From the NCBI GenBank assembly GCA_002973575.1, contig PVEQ01000001.1:620001-684000 (forward strand): a stretch of DNA of 64,000 nucleotides, in the 5' to 3' direction. The translations under genes and the position numbers were made by a program. Positions 34,899-43,189 of the stretch are shown one piece after another; position 1 is the first letter of the stretch, and the number at the start of each line of letters is the position of its first letter. The notes under the pieces were generated by a model that did not search any database, was not told the DNA's origin, and was given only the letters and a program-made list of their open reading frames with translations. The stretch comes from Sediminibacterium magnilacihabitans. Its GTDB lineage: Bacteria; Bacteroidota; Bacteroidia; Chitinophagales; Chitinophagaceae.

Positions 34899-36827
34899 CT
34901 ATCCCTCCATATCCAGTAATTTTTCAAAAAGGACTTCGTATTCTTTGTTCAGCGATTCGAAATGCGCCGTCATCTTTTTGTATTCTGTTTCCAACGCCAG
35001 GAACTTTTGATGGTCGGTATAATTGGCAGGATTGCCCAGGGCTTCTTCCAATTTCTGTTTGTCTTCCTTGGCTTTATTCAGCGCCAATTCCAGGTTACTG
35101 AGTTTTCGCTGCTGTTTTTGTAATTCTTTTTGTTGTTCCCTGTCGGGTGAAGGCTTGGCAGGCGCTTGTACAATCACTACAGGTTGCTCAACAGCTTTGG
35201 GTGGTTCCTGCTCTTGTTTTTTCTTGGCCATCCTTTCATTCCAGGCTACCCATTCATCGTAACCGCCTTTGAACTCTTTGATCTCATGGTCTACGATCTC
35301 CCAGATCTTGTTCGCGGTTTTGGAAATAAAATAACGGTCGTGACTCACCAGTATGTAACTGCCTTCGTATTTGTTCAAAGCCTCTGCCAGCAATTCAACA
35401 GAATGCATATCGAGGTGGTTGGTAGGCTCGTCGAGGATCAGGAAATTGGCTTTGCTCACAATGGTTTTAGCGAGCGCTACACGCGCTTTCTCACCACCGC
35501 TCAATACTTTGATCTTTTTCTCTACATCGTCGCCGCCGAAAAGAAAAGCGCCGAGCAGACTGCGCAGTTCCATATCTGTTTTCTGGCTGCCGCATTGCTG
35601 TAACTCTTCCAGGATATTATTGCTGAGTGTAAGGGCTTCCAGTTGGTGCTGTGCATAAAAACTTTCTTCCACGTTATGTCCCCATACACGTTCACCGGTA
35701 AATGGTTCCGTGCCTGCAATCATGCGTAATACAGTAGACTTACCCTTTCCGTTGGCGCCGATCAGGGCAATCTTATCGCCTCTGTCTATTTCGGCGCAGG
35801 TATGCGATACAATGTTCAGCTTGCCAAAACTTTTACTTACATCTTTGAGGGTAACCAATATTTTGCCAGGCACTTTTTCCAACTGGAAATTGATGCGCAG
35901 ATCGGGGCGTTCCAATTGAACGTCCTCAATTTTTTCCAGCTTGTCCAGTCGCTTTTGCACACTCTGTGCCTGTGCGGCTTTACTGGCTTTTGCTTTGAAT
36001 CGCTCAATGAAACGTTCCTGCTGCCTGATATAGTCCTGCTGGTTTTCAAATGCCTTTTGCTGCATTTCTATGCGGATGGTTTTCTCCTGCTCATAGAAAT
36101 TATAATCGCCGCTGTAAATATGCAGTTGACGCTGGTAGAGTTCCACGATCTTGTTCACCATCCGGTTGAGGAAAATCTTATCGTGGCTCACGATCACCAC
36201 GCTGCCCTGGTAATGCAACAAATATTTCTCTAACCATTCGATAGAAGGGAGGTCAAGGTGGTTGGTAGGTTCATCGAGCAAGAGCACATCGGGCTGCTGC
36301 AGGATCATCTTGGCCAGCAGTACGCGCATACGCCATCCTCCGCTGAATTCCTTGTAAGGTCTTACCAGGTCTTCATTGCCGAATCCTAATCCGTGCAGTA
36401 CTTCTTCCGCTTTATGATGAATATTATATCCATCCAGCACATCCATCTCGTGCAGGCTATCGGTATACTTCAATAACAGTGGTTCATTCTCTGGATCTTT
36501 TTCCAGTTCATGTCCCAATGTCTCGATCTCTTTTTCCAGTTGCCGCACTCTTTCAAAAGCGCCCAGGGCCACTTCTGTGATGGAATCGTTGGTATCAAAA
36601 CTCAACAGGTCCTGGTGCAGGTACCCGATGGTGGTATCTTTTCCTTTTTCTACATTGCCTTTTGAAGGAGTATATTCTCCTACCAGCAATTTGAGCAGGG
36701 TAGATTTGCCCGTACCATTATAGCCGATCAGGCCAATGCGGTCGCCCGGCTGTATATGCCAGGTAGCATCTTCTACAATTACGCGTGCACCAAATTCGAA
36801 AGTGAGGTTCTGAAAGCCTATCAGCAT
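34899..36827 (-). CDS. ABC-F family ATPase
   Basis: 642 residues. Two ABC modules have Walker A GYNGTGKST (about 36-44) and GANGKGKST, signatures FSGGWRMRVLLAKM and LSGGEKARVALAK, and Walker B LLLDEPTNHLD and LILDEPTNHLD. The linker between modules (about 240-310, FIERFKAKASKAAQAQSVQKRLDKLEKIE) is the P-site tRNA interaction motif region. The C-terminus is a charged coiled coil (about 560-640), as in Uup or YheS. No membrane domain is present. ABC-F proteins bind ribosomes; this is probably a housekeeping member rather than a resistance factor. Confidence 0.92.
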   Translation of the reverse strand: MLIGFQNLTFEFGARVIVEDATWHIQPGDRIGLIGYNGTGKSTLLKLLVGEYTPSKGNVEKGKDTTIGYLHQDLLSFDTNDSITEVALGAFERVRQLEKEIETLGHELEKDPENEPLLLKYTDSLHEMDVLDGYNIHHKAEEVLHGLGFGNEDLVRPYKEFSGGWRMRVLLAKMILQQPDVLLLDEPTNHLDLPSIEWLEKYLLHYQGSVVIVSHDKIFLNRMVNKIVELYQRQLHIYSGDYNFYEQEKTIRIEMQQKAFENQQDYIRQQERFIERFKAKASKAAQAQSVQKRLDKLEKIEDVQLERPDLRINFQLEKVPGKILVTLKDVSKSFGKLNIVSHTCAEIDRGDKIALIGANGKGKSTVLRMIAGTEPFTGERVWGHNVEESFYAQHQLEALTLSNNILEELQQCGSQKTDMELRSLLGAFLFGGDDVEKKIKVLSGGEKARVALAKTIVSKANFLILDEPTNHLDMHSVELLAEALNKYEGSYILVSHDRYFISKTANKIWEIVDHEIKEFKGGYDEWVAWNERMAKKKQEQEPPKAVEQPVVIVQAPAKPSPDREQQKELQKQQRKLSNLELALNKAKEDKQKLEEALGNPANYTDHQKFLALETEYKKMTAHFESLNKEYEVLFEKLLDMEG

Positions 36828-36851
36828 TGTTTATACGGTATTTTGAGGGGG

Positions 36852-36859
36852 CAAAGTTA
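36852..36859 (-). promoter_or_regulatory. Minus-7 promoter box for the ABC-F gene
   Basis: The minus strand reads TAACTTTG, an exact TAnnTTTG match, with a start near 36845 and an 18-nt leader. It overlaps the stop codon of the upstream gene (TAA, 36857-36859). Confidence 0.6.
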
Positions 36860-37951
36860 ATGCTGTGGCTTGTATTCCACCACAACCTTTGCATTTCGTT
36901 GTTCGGTTGAGGTAAGGAATATCTCGTAACGCTTCTGTGATTTGCCCATGGTAACCACCATCAGGGCTGTATTGGGAGGGATATCGCCCAGGTTTTCCGC
37001 CACGATCACAAATTCGTGGTGGTTATCGGTGGCATTGCATTTTGTTTTATACGTGATGGCCGAATAACTTAACCGGCCATTGCTTACGACCAGTTTGTTG
37101 TTGTGGTAAAGAGAAATGGTATCGTTATCAATGGTGCCATTGTCGTACAGGTCGATCCTGATCTCTTCATCGCCGCAATACAATGTCTTCACCAATTTGT
37201 TCTCGCGCTCGAGTAACACACGCGGAACCGGTGCTCTGTTGGCGATGAGCTCACGCGGGTGACGGATGGCCGTATCGGCTTTCCAGCTGTGCGCAATGGC
37301 GTTATCGGCATGTTCGATGGGCTTGATGGGTGCAGGCGATTTAGGACCGGCCGGTTTCGACTGCTGCACAGTAGCGCCGGGCTTTTTAACGGCAGGTGGA
37401 TGAGGTGGATCGGTCTTGGATTTTGCAAGCGGGACATGCGCTTTGGGCGCTTCTGGTTTTTTCTTCAGCAGAAAATCTTCTTTGGTAAAATCTGAAGAGT
37501 TTACTTTCTCCAGGTACACTTCGCCGCTGCCGCAATCTGATTTGTTCGATGAGCTTTCTGAAATAAATGTACCCTGTAATACTTCCAGCTTGTCTATTTT
37601 GGAGTAGTCGAGATAGCAGGTCATGAGACAGGGCGCGCTGCCCTGGTCGATCTTCAGCTCCAGTATTTTGGTTTCCTTGAGGAGCAGGGATTTTGACTGG
37701 TAGGTGAAAATACCCTGCAAACCTGTTTTGGCATAGAACACAGATGTTTTATAAGAATAGGTAACACCTTTAACGGCATTATTGGGAAGCTGCTCTATCT
37801 GGATCTCGTATTTGTACATCTCTTTCCGCTGGAATTCACGCAACGTACCGCCCGTAGAAGTGAAATACCCCCTCCAGATGCCGGTCAGGTGCTGGGCGTC
37901 AGCGGAAAAGCCAGAAACCAGGAAAAATAAAAGCGTAGAGATCCATCTCAT
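36857..37951 (-). CDS. Exported protein of unknown function with Pro/Lys-rich linker
   Basis: 364 residues from ATG 37951 with signal peptide MRWISTLLFFLVSGFSADAQ; the 28 codons upstream are also hydrophobic, but the signal fits this start. The N-terminal domain (about 21-170; LTGIWRGYFTSTGGTLREFQ, QIEQLPNNAVKGVTYSY) looks like a lipocalin-type beta sheet. A Pro/Lys/Ala-rich linker (about 175-250) leads to a beta-rich C-terminal domain (about 265-360) starting LYCGDEEIRIDLYDNGTID. The pattern of that domain is common in Bacteroidota secreted proteins. I do not recognise a named family. Confidence 0.75.
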   Translation of the reverse strand: MRWISTLLFFLVSGFSADAQHLTGIWRGYFTSTGGTLREFQRKEMYKYEIQIEQLPNNAVKGVTYSYKTSVFYAKTGLQGIFTYQSKSLLLKETKILELKIDQGSAPCLMTCYLDYSKIDKLEVLQGTFISESSSNKSDCGSGEVYLEKVNSSDFTKEDFLLKKKPEAPKAHVPLAKSKTDPPHPPAVKKPGATVQQSKPAGPKSPAPIKPIEHADNAIAHSWKADTAIRHPRELIANRAPVPRVLLERENKLVKTLYCGDEEIRIDLYDNGTIDNDTISLYHNNKLVVSNGRLSYSAITYKTKCNATDNHHEFVIVAENLGDIPPNTALMVVTMGKSQKRYEIFLTSTEQRNAKVVVEYKPQH

Positions 37952-38024
37952 TACTACAAAACTAATAAGGCAAAATAGTGTAAGCTGATAATAAAGCGTT
38001 AAAAGAAAACTCACCGCTTTCCTG

Positions 38025-38032
38025 TACTTTTG
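38025..38032 (+). promoter_or_regulatory. Minus-7 promoter box for thrS
   Basis: TACTTTTG matches TAnnTTTG exactly. Transcription is predicted to start near 38039, only 2 nt before the thrS ATG. No clear minus-33 TTG is present. Confidence 0.55.
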
Positions 38033-38040
38033 CATTCCTT

Positions 38041-39978
38041 ATGATAAATATCAGTTTTCCGGATGGCGCTGTACGGGAGTATGAGGCAGGGGTTTCGGCA
38101 TTGGATATCGCCAAATCGATCAGTGAAGGACTGGCCAGAAAAGTGCTGGCCGCGAGTGTGAACGGGCAGGTATGGGATGTTACGCGCCCCATCTACCAGG
38201 ACGCATCGTTGAAATTACTGACCTGGGACGATGCCGACGGAAAAAATACATTCTGGCATTCTTCTGCTCACCTCCTGGCTGAAGCAGTGGAAGTTTTGTA
38301 CCCCGGCGTGAAATTCTGGGTAGGCCCGGCGCTGGATAAGGGATTTTATTATGATATGGACCTGGGTGGCAGGCAAATGGGCGAAGAGGACCTGGCAAAG
38401 CTGGAACAGAAAATGAATGAGCTGGCCAAAAAGAGCAGCCAGTACATCCGCAAGGAGATCAGCAAAAAAGACGCGATTCAATATTTTACAGAGAAAGGCG
38501 ATGAATACAAACTCGACCTCCTGCAAGGATTGGAAGATGGAAATATCACTTTCTATACACAGGGCGATTTTACCGATCTCTGTCGCGGACCGCATATACC
38601 CAACACCGGTTTCATCAAAGCAGTAAAGCTTACCAATGTATCCGGCGCTTACTGGAAGGGCGATGAAAAGAACAAAATGCTTACCCGTGTATACGGTATC
38701 AGTTTCCCTAACCAGAAAGAGCTCGACGAATACCTGCAGATGCTGGAAGAAGCGAAGAAAAGAGATCACCGGAAGCTGGGCAAGGAACTGAGTATTTATA
38801 CCATGAACGATGATATCGGCCAGGGGCTGATCCTTTGGATGCCCAATGGTACCGTGATCATTGAAGAGCTGGAGAAACTGGCGAAGGAAACAGAATCGGA
38901 AGCCGGCTATAAGCGTGTGGTAACACCGCATATTGCCAAAGAGAATTTGTACCTCACCAGCGGACACCTGCCTTATTATGCAGATAGCATGTATCCGCCG
39001 ATGGAACTGGAAGGAGAGCGTTATTATCTCAAGGCGATGAACTGTCCGCATCACCACAAAATATTCGATGCCGAACCCAAAAGCTACCGCGATCTTCCGT
39101 ATCGTATAGCCGAATATGGAACCTGTTACCGTTATGAACAAAGCGGCGAATTGTTCGGACTGATGCGCGTGCGTTGTTTGCACATGAATGATGCACATAT
39201 CTATTGTTCCAAAGAGCAGTTCAAACAGGAGTTCCAGGCGGTGAATGATATGTACCTGAAGTATTTCAAAATATTCGGTATTGAGAAATATGTGATGCGG
39301 CTTTCGCTGCACGATCCTGCAAAGCTGGGAGAGAAATATGTGAACGAGCCGGAGCTGTGGAAAGAGACCGAGGAAATGGTTCGCAATGTATTGATCGAAA
39401 CAGGTGTTCCTTATGTGGAGGTAAAGGGTGAGGGCGCTTTCTACGGACCGAAGATCGATGTACAGATATGGAGCGCTATTGGAAGAGAATTTACCCTGGC
39501 TACCAACCAGGTGGATTTTGCACAACCACGCCGTTTTAAATTATCGTTCACCAATACGAACAACGAGCCCGAAATTCCTTTGATCATCCACCGGGCGCCG
39601 TTGGGAACACATGAACGTTTCATTGGCTTCCTGCTGGAACATTATGCAGGCAAATTCCCTGTATGGCTGGCGCCTTTGCAGGTGAAGCTCCTGCCCATCA
39701 GTGACAAGTTCATGGACTATGCTGTTTCGGTTAAAAATCAATTAGGAAAAGCAGGCGTACGGGTAGAGATCGACGACAGGAATGAAAAGATAGGTAAGAA
39801 GATACGCGATACAGAACTGATGAAAGTGCCGTATATGCTGGTAGTTGGAGAGAAAGAAACCAATGAACAGAAATTGTCGGTACGCAGACAGGGTAAGGGA
39901 GATATGGGTGTTTTTGATGTGCAGGCCTTTATAGACCTGGTGTCAACAGAAATTCGCGAACGTAAATCGGGCGAGTAG
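38041..39978 (+). CDS. thrS: Threonyl-tRNA synthetase
   Basis: 645 residues, the full bacterial length. Domains in order: TGS (1-62, MINISFPDGAVREYEAGVSALDIAKSI), the editing domain with HxxxH (HSSAHLLAEA) and the CRGPHIP cysteine, the class II catalytic core with MNCPHHHKIF, RYEQSGELFGLMRVRCLHMNDAHI, GAFYGPKIDVQIWSAIGRE and HRAPLGTHERFIGFLLE, and the anticodon-binding domain to the end. It heads the thrS-infC-rpmI-rplT cluster, an order conserved in many bacteria. Confidence 0.98.
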   Translation: MINISFPDGAVREYEAGVSALDIAKSISEGLARKVLAASVNGQVWDVTRPIYQDASLKLLTWDDADGKNTFWHSSAHLLAEAVEVLYPGVKFWVGPALDKGFYYDMDLGGRQMGEEDLAKLEQKMNELAKKSSQYIRKEISKKDAIQYFTEKGDEYKLDLLQGLEDGNITFYTQGDFTDLCRGPHIPNTGFIKAVKLTNVSGAYWKGDEKNKMLTRVYGISFPNQKELDEYLQMLEEAKKRDHRKLGKELSIYTMNDDIGQGLILWMPNGTVIIEELEKLAKETESEAGYKRVVTPHIAKENLYLTSGHLPYYADSMYPPMELEGERYYLKAMNCPHHHKIFDAEPKSYRDLPYRIAEYGTCYRYEQSGELFGLMRVRCLHMNDAHIYCSKEQFKQEFQAVNDMYLKYFKIFGIEKYVMRLSLHDPAKLGEKYVNEPELWKETEEMVRNVLIETGVPYVEVKGEGAFYGPKIDVQIWSAIGREFTLATNQVDFAQPRRFKLSFTNTNNEPEIPLIIHRAPLGTHERFIGFLLEHYAGKFPVWLAPLQVKLLPISDKFMDYAVSVKNQLGKAGVRVEIDDRNEKIGKKIRDTELMKVPYMLVVGEKETNEQKLSVRRQGKGDMGVFDVQAFIDLVSTEIRERKSGE

Positions 39979-40034
39979 TCGTCAATATCTATATCTTTAA
40001 CAAAAAAACAGAATTATTCACTAAACAAGTTTTA

Positions 40035-40607
40035 ATGGCATTACCACCAAGAGGGGGCGGAAGATTCAACCCCAGGTTTAACAGGCAACCGGAGCCTGAA
40101 CATCGTATCAACGAGAGAATCCGGGTACCGCAGGTGCGTTTGGTTGGAGATAATGTAACTGTGGGTGTTTATTCAACCCAGGAAGCATTGAGGATTGCAA
40201 AAGATCAGGAGCTTGACCTGGTTGAAATATCTCCAACAGCAGATCCTCCGGTTTGTAAGGTAATCGACTATAAAAAATTCCTTTACGAGAAGAAGAAGAA
40301 GGAAAAAGAGATGAAGGCTAACTCCAAGCAGAGCGAGGTAAAAGAAATCCGCTTCACGCCTGGAACCGATGACCATGATTTCGACTTCAAAGCCAAACAC
40401 GCAGAAAAATTCCTCAAAGAAGGCAATAAGGTAAAAGCTTATGTGCAGTTCAAAGGACGCGCCATCATGTTCCAGGACAGGGGACAGTTATTGCTGCTGA
40501 AATTTGCCGAAAGGCTGGCCGAGGCCGGTGCACTGGAAAGCATGCCCAAACTGGAAGGCAAGCGTATGTTCGCCATCTTTACTCCGAAAACAGGTAAAAA
40601 GAAATAA
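40035..40607 (+). CDS. infC: Translation initiation factor IF-3
   Basis: 190 residues with a plain ATG start, not the rare AUU used for autoregulation in enterobacteria. The N-terminal extension MALPPRGGGRFNPRFNRQPEPEH precedes RINERIRVPQVRLVGDN. The N-domain carries YSTQEALRIAKDQELDLVEISPTADPPVCKVIDYKKFLYE, and the C-domain KEIRFTPGTDDHDFDFKAKHAEKFLKEGNKVKAYVQFKGR. It follows thrS by 56 bp. Confidence 0.97.
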   Translation: MALPPRGGGRFNPRFNRQPEPEHRINERIRVPQVRLVGDNVTVGVYSTQEALRIAKDQELDLVEISPTADPPVCKVIDYKKFLYEKKKKEKEMKANSKQSEVKEIRFTPGTDDHDFDFKAKHAEKFLKEGNKVKAYVQFKGRAIMFQDRGQLLLLKFAERLAEAGALESMPKLEGKRMFAIFTPKTGKKK

Positions 40608-40611
40608 CTTT

Positions 40612-40736
40612 CAATTAGCCAATTCGGCAATTTGACAATGTGCCAATGATGCAACTGATTGATTGTCAGTTATTTCATTGGCATATTTTATAAAATGTAC
40701 TCAATTGGCTAATTGTCGAATTGGCTAATTGCCTAA
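40612..40736. repeat. Inverted repeat of CAATTAGCCAATT units between infC and rpmI
   Basis: CAATTAGCCAATTCGGCAATT (from 40612) recurs inverted as AATTGTCGAATTGGCTAATTG (40711-40731), with further AATTGGCTAATTG half-units between, so the arms pair over about 20 bp around a 75-nt loop. The pattern looks like a dispersed AT-rich intergenic repeat rather than a gene. Its right arm contributes the TTG of the rpmI promoter. Confidence 0.7.
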
Positions 40737-40751
40737 TTACTCTTACCTTTG
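40721..40751 (+). promoter_or_regulatory. Promoter for rpmI-rplT
   Basis: TTG (40721-40723) lies 20 nt upstream of TACCTTTG (40744-40751), matching the Bacteroidota minus-33/minus-7 layout. The predicted start is near 40758, giving a leader of about 75 nt. Confidence 0.6.
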
Positions 40752-40780
40752 CGTCCCATTTCCCACATGGCTCAACAAGT

Positions 40781-40827
40781 GTTCCGTCTGTACGGAACCG
40801 CCAGCAGGGTGTAATCTAAGCAGATTA
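40781..40827 (+). promoter_or_regulatory. Structured leader of rpmI-rplT (possible L20 autoregulatory site)
   Basis: Two hairpins precede the rpmI ATG: GTTCCGT/ACGGAAC (40781-40798, loop CTGT) and TAATCT/AGATTA (40812-40827, loop AAGC), the second ending 5 nt before the ATG. Control of this operon by L20 through leader structure is established in other phyla; its presence here is inferred. Confidence 0.4.
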
Positions 40828-40832
40828 TTAAC

Positions 40833-41033
40833 ATGCCAAAGGTAAAAACAAACTCCAGCGCCAAGAAGCGCTTCAAGGTGACCGGCAGCGGTGAGATCAC
40901 CTTCCAGAAAGCATTCAAACGTCACATCCTTACCAAAAAATCTAAAAAGCGTAAAAGAGCCCTGCGCAAAAAAGGCGTTGTTGGAGATACCAACAAAGAC
41001 TTCGTTTTACGTTTGTTGCGTTTGAAAGGTTAA
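40833..41033 (+). CDS. rpmI: 50S ribosomal protein L35
   Basis: 66 residues: [22 protein letters not shown] start and the basic [20 protein letters not shown] core are diagnostic of bL35. It precedes rplT by 59 bp. Confidence 0.97.
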   Translation: MPKVKTNSSAKKRFKVTGSGEITFQKAFKRHILTKKSKKRKRALRKKGVVGDTNKDFVLRLLRLKG

Positions 41034-41092
41034 TCAGTAAACTAATTTTAAATTACCGGTCCGGGTACAACCGGACTTAAAATAAAGACACC

Positions 41093-41437
41093 ATGCCACG
41101 TTCCGTAAATGCAGTAGCATCAAGAGCAAGGAGGAAAAGAGTCCTCAAACAGGCCAAGGGCTTCTATGGTAAGCGCAAAAATGTGTATACCGTAGCCAAG
41201 AATATTGTAGAAAAAGGTATGACCTACAGTTATGTAGGCCGTAAATTGAAAAAGCGCGAATATCGCCAGTTATGGATCGCGCGTATCAATGCAGCCGTTA
41301 GGGCGGAAGGACTGACCTATAGCCAGTTCATCAACAAACTCAGCACCAAAGGTATTGAGTTGAACCGCAAAGTGCTGGCCGATCTGGCCATGAATGAGCC
41401 TGCCAGCTTTAAAGCACTGGTTGACTCTGTAAAATAA
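41093..41437 (+). CDS. rplT: 50S ribosomal protein L20
   Basis: 114 residues: [32 protein letters not shown] is the standard bL20 N-terminal extension, followed by [24 protein letters not shown]. It is last in the thrS-infC-rpmI-rplT cluster and followed by a strong terminator. Confidence 0.98.
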   Translation: MPRSVNAVASRARRKRVLKQAKGFYGKRKNVYTVAKNIVEKGMTYSYVGRKLKKREYRQLWIARINAAVRAEGLTYSQFINKLSTKGIELNRKVLADLAMNEPASFKALVDSVK

Positions 41438-41457
41438 GCGAATAACAACAGCTATAT

Positions 41458-41498
41458 AAACCGGGAGGCAGGCTAACGGCTGCTTCCCGGTTTTTTTG
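41458..41498 (+). terminator. Terminator after rplT
   Basis: AAACCGGGAGGCAG (41458-41471) pairs with CTGCTTCCCGGTTT (41480-41493), one G-U wobble and an 8-nt loop, running into a stretch of seven or more T. Confidence 0.9.
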
Positions 41499-41520
41499 TG
41501 CAGAAAATTGAACAAACTAT

Positions 41521-41528
41521 TATTTTTG
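41521..41528 (+). promoter_or_regulatory. Minus-7 promoter box for speA
   Basis: TATTTTTG matches TAnnTTTG exactly. The predicted start is near 41535, leaving a leader of about 47 nt to the ATG at 41582. Confidence 0.55.
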
Positions 41529-41581
41529 TGCAACTTTAAAATTAGCAACATCCCGTTCACAGTCTAACTACTTACCCATCA

Positions 41582-43012
41582 ATGAACAATAGCTACACCT
41601 CGCTGGTGAACCAGACCTTTCATTTTCCGCAAGACGGATTTGATGTTAGTGATGATGGTTACCTGCAATTCAATGAACTCGATCTCAAAGCGCTGATAGA
41701 AAAATACGGCACGCCCATGAAGCTGACGTACCTGCCCAAGATCGGTATGCAGATCAACAAGGCCAAGCAGATGTTTGCCCACGCGTTCAAGAAACACAAA
41801 TACGAGGGTGATTATTTTTATTGTTATTGTACCAAGAGTTCGCATTTCTCTTTTGTGGTGGAGGAAGCGCTCAAACACAACATACACCTGGAAACTTCTT
41901 ACGCTTACGATATCGAGATCGTGAACCGCCTTTACGAGCGCAGGAAGATCAACAAAGAAACTTTTATCATCTGTAACGGCTACAAGCAAAAATCGTATAC
42001 GTCGCGCATTGCCAAGCTCATCAATTCGGGTTTTAAAAATGTGATTCCTATCCTGGATAATAAAGACGAGCTTACTGCGTATAAGAGAAGCGTTAAACAA
42101 CCGTTCCGCCTGGGTATCCGTGTGGCTGCAGAAGAAGAGCCTACGTTTCCTTTTTATACCTCGCGCCTGGGTATCCGTCCCAAAGACATCCTGGAATTTT
42201 ATGTAGATGAGATAGAAGGGTATGAAGATAAGTTCCAGTTGAAAATGCTGCACATTTTCCTCAACAAAGGTATCAAAGACGATATCTATTACTGGTCGGA
42301 GCTGAACAAGATCATCAACCTGTATTGCCAGTTGAAGAAGATATGTCCGGAGTTGGATTCCATCAACATCGGCGGTGGTTTCCCTATCAAGCACTCACTG
42401 GGCTTTGAATACGATTACCAGTTCATGATCAATGAGATCGTGAGCAATATCAAGAAAGCCTGTAAGAAAGCCAAAGTGCCCATGCCCAATATCTATACAG
42501 AGTTTGGCAGCTACACGGTGGGAGAAAGCATGGCGCATATTTACAGCGTACTGGGACAAAAAATCCAGAACGATCGCGAGTGCTGGTACATGATCGATTC
42601 TTCTTTCATTACCACATTGCCCGATACCTGGGGTATTGGAGAGAAATTCCTGATGCTGCCCGTTAACAAATGGGATAACGAATACCAGCGTGTGGTATTG
42701 GGAGGCATTACCTGCGATAGTCATGATTATTACGATTCCGAAGAGCATATCAATGAAGTGTTCCTTCCCAAACTCACTTCATCCGAACCATCAGACGATC
42801 AAGCCAATAAGGAGTCATTGTATGTAGGGTTCTTTCATACTGGCGCTTACCAGGACCAGATCAGTGGATATGGCGGAATCAAGCACTGTCTTATTCCTTC
42901 TCCCAAACACGTGATCGTGGAGTACGATAAGAATGGAAAACTGATCGACTGGCTCTATGCCAAAGAACAGAGTGCCCAGAGTATGTTGAAAATACTGGGT
43001 TACCTGAGATAA
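41582..43012 (+). CDS. speA: Arginine decarboxylase (biosynthetic, SpeA-like fold)
   Basis: 476 residues, shorter than the about 630 of proteobacterial SpeA but typical of the Bacteroidota form. It converts arginine to agmatine with PLP in an alanine-racemase-type barrel. The PLP lysine is in YCYCTKSSHFSF, the glycine loop SINIGGGFP binds phosphate, and TEFGSYTVGES, GGITCDSHDYY (active-site cysteine region) and FFHTGAYQDQISGYGGI complete the site. The partner agmatinase is at 59335-60369. Confidence 0.9.
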   Translation: MNNSYTSLVNQTFHFPQDGFDVSDDGYLQFNELDLKALIEKYGTPMKLTYLPKIGMQINKAKQMFAHAFKKHKYEGDYFYCYCTKSSHFSFVVEEALKHNIHLETSYAYDIEIVNRLYERRKINKETFIICNGYKQKSYTSRIAKLINSGFKNVIPILDNKDELTAYKRSVKQPFRLGIRVAAEEEPTFPFYTSRLGIRPKDILEFYVDEIEGYEDKFQLKMLHIFLNKGIKDDIYYWSELNKIINLYCQLKKICPELDSINIGGGFPIKHSLGFEYDYQFMINEIVSNIKKACKKAKVPMPNIYTEFGSYTVGESMAHIYSVLGQKIQNDRECWYMIDSSFITTLPDTWGIGEKFLMLPVNKWDNEYQRVVLGGITCDSHDYYDSEEHINEVFLPKLTSSEPSDDQANKESLYVGFFHTGAYQDQISGYGGIKHCLIPSPKHVIVEYDKNGKLIDWLYAKEQSAQSMLKILGYLR

Positions 43013-43015
43013 TCT

Positions 43016-43023
43016 TAACTTTG
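43016..43023 (+). promoter_or_regulatory. Minus-7 promoter box for hppD leader
   Basis: TAACTTTG matches TAnnTTTG exactly. Transcription would start near 43030, about 160 nt before the hppD ATG, which is long for this genome. No TTG at the right distance is evident. Confidence 0.5.
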
Positions 43024-43028
43024 TATGC

Positions 43029-43127
43029 ATGATCCCGGATTATCCTCATAAGGTTTTCGGCGATAAGCGATTCTGCTACTGCCTTCTCATGGAAGCGCTG
43101 GCAATGGATGGGTTGTACCGGTCATAG
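43029..43127 (+). CDS. Possible 32-residue leader peptide upstream of hppD
   Basis: An ATG-TAG frame of 32 codons begins MIPDYPHKVFGDKRF and ends MDGLYRS. It contains three Tyr and two Phe codons. It lies at the predicted transcription start, so it would be almost leaderless, and is followed 4 nt later by a strong hairpin. It may be chance or a gene remnant; no family was recognised. Confidence 0.2.
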   Translation: MIPDYPHKVFGDKRFCYCLLMEALAMDGLYRS

Positions 43128-43131
43128 GATC

Positions 43132-43156
43132 GACTCCTGGCCGGTGGCCAGGGGTC
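43132..43156 (+). promoter_or_regulatory. Strong hairpin in hppD leader
   Basis: GACTCCTGGCC (43132-43142) pairs with GGCCAGGGGTC (43146-43156): 11 bp with one U-G wobble and a 3-nt loop. It is not followed by a T run and ends 33 nt before the hppD ATG. Confidence 0.5.
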
Positions 43157-43189
43157 ATGTACCCATTTCCCATTCCAATACTTTTATCC

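Noticed and set aside
34899..36827. ABC-F as an antibiotic resistance determinant
   Set aside because: Linker and C-terminal coiled coil look like housekeeping Uup/YheS types and no resistance context is present.
38215..39525. 436-codon open frame antisense to thrS
   Set aside because: Shadow of thrS; cysteine/phenylalanine-rich low-quality protein without domains.
40612..40736. CRISPR-like repeats between infC and rpmI
   Set aside because: Units are short, inverted and without unique spacers; no cas genes are present.
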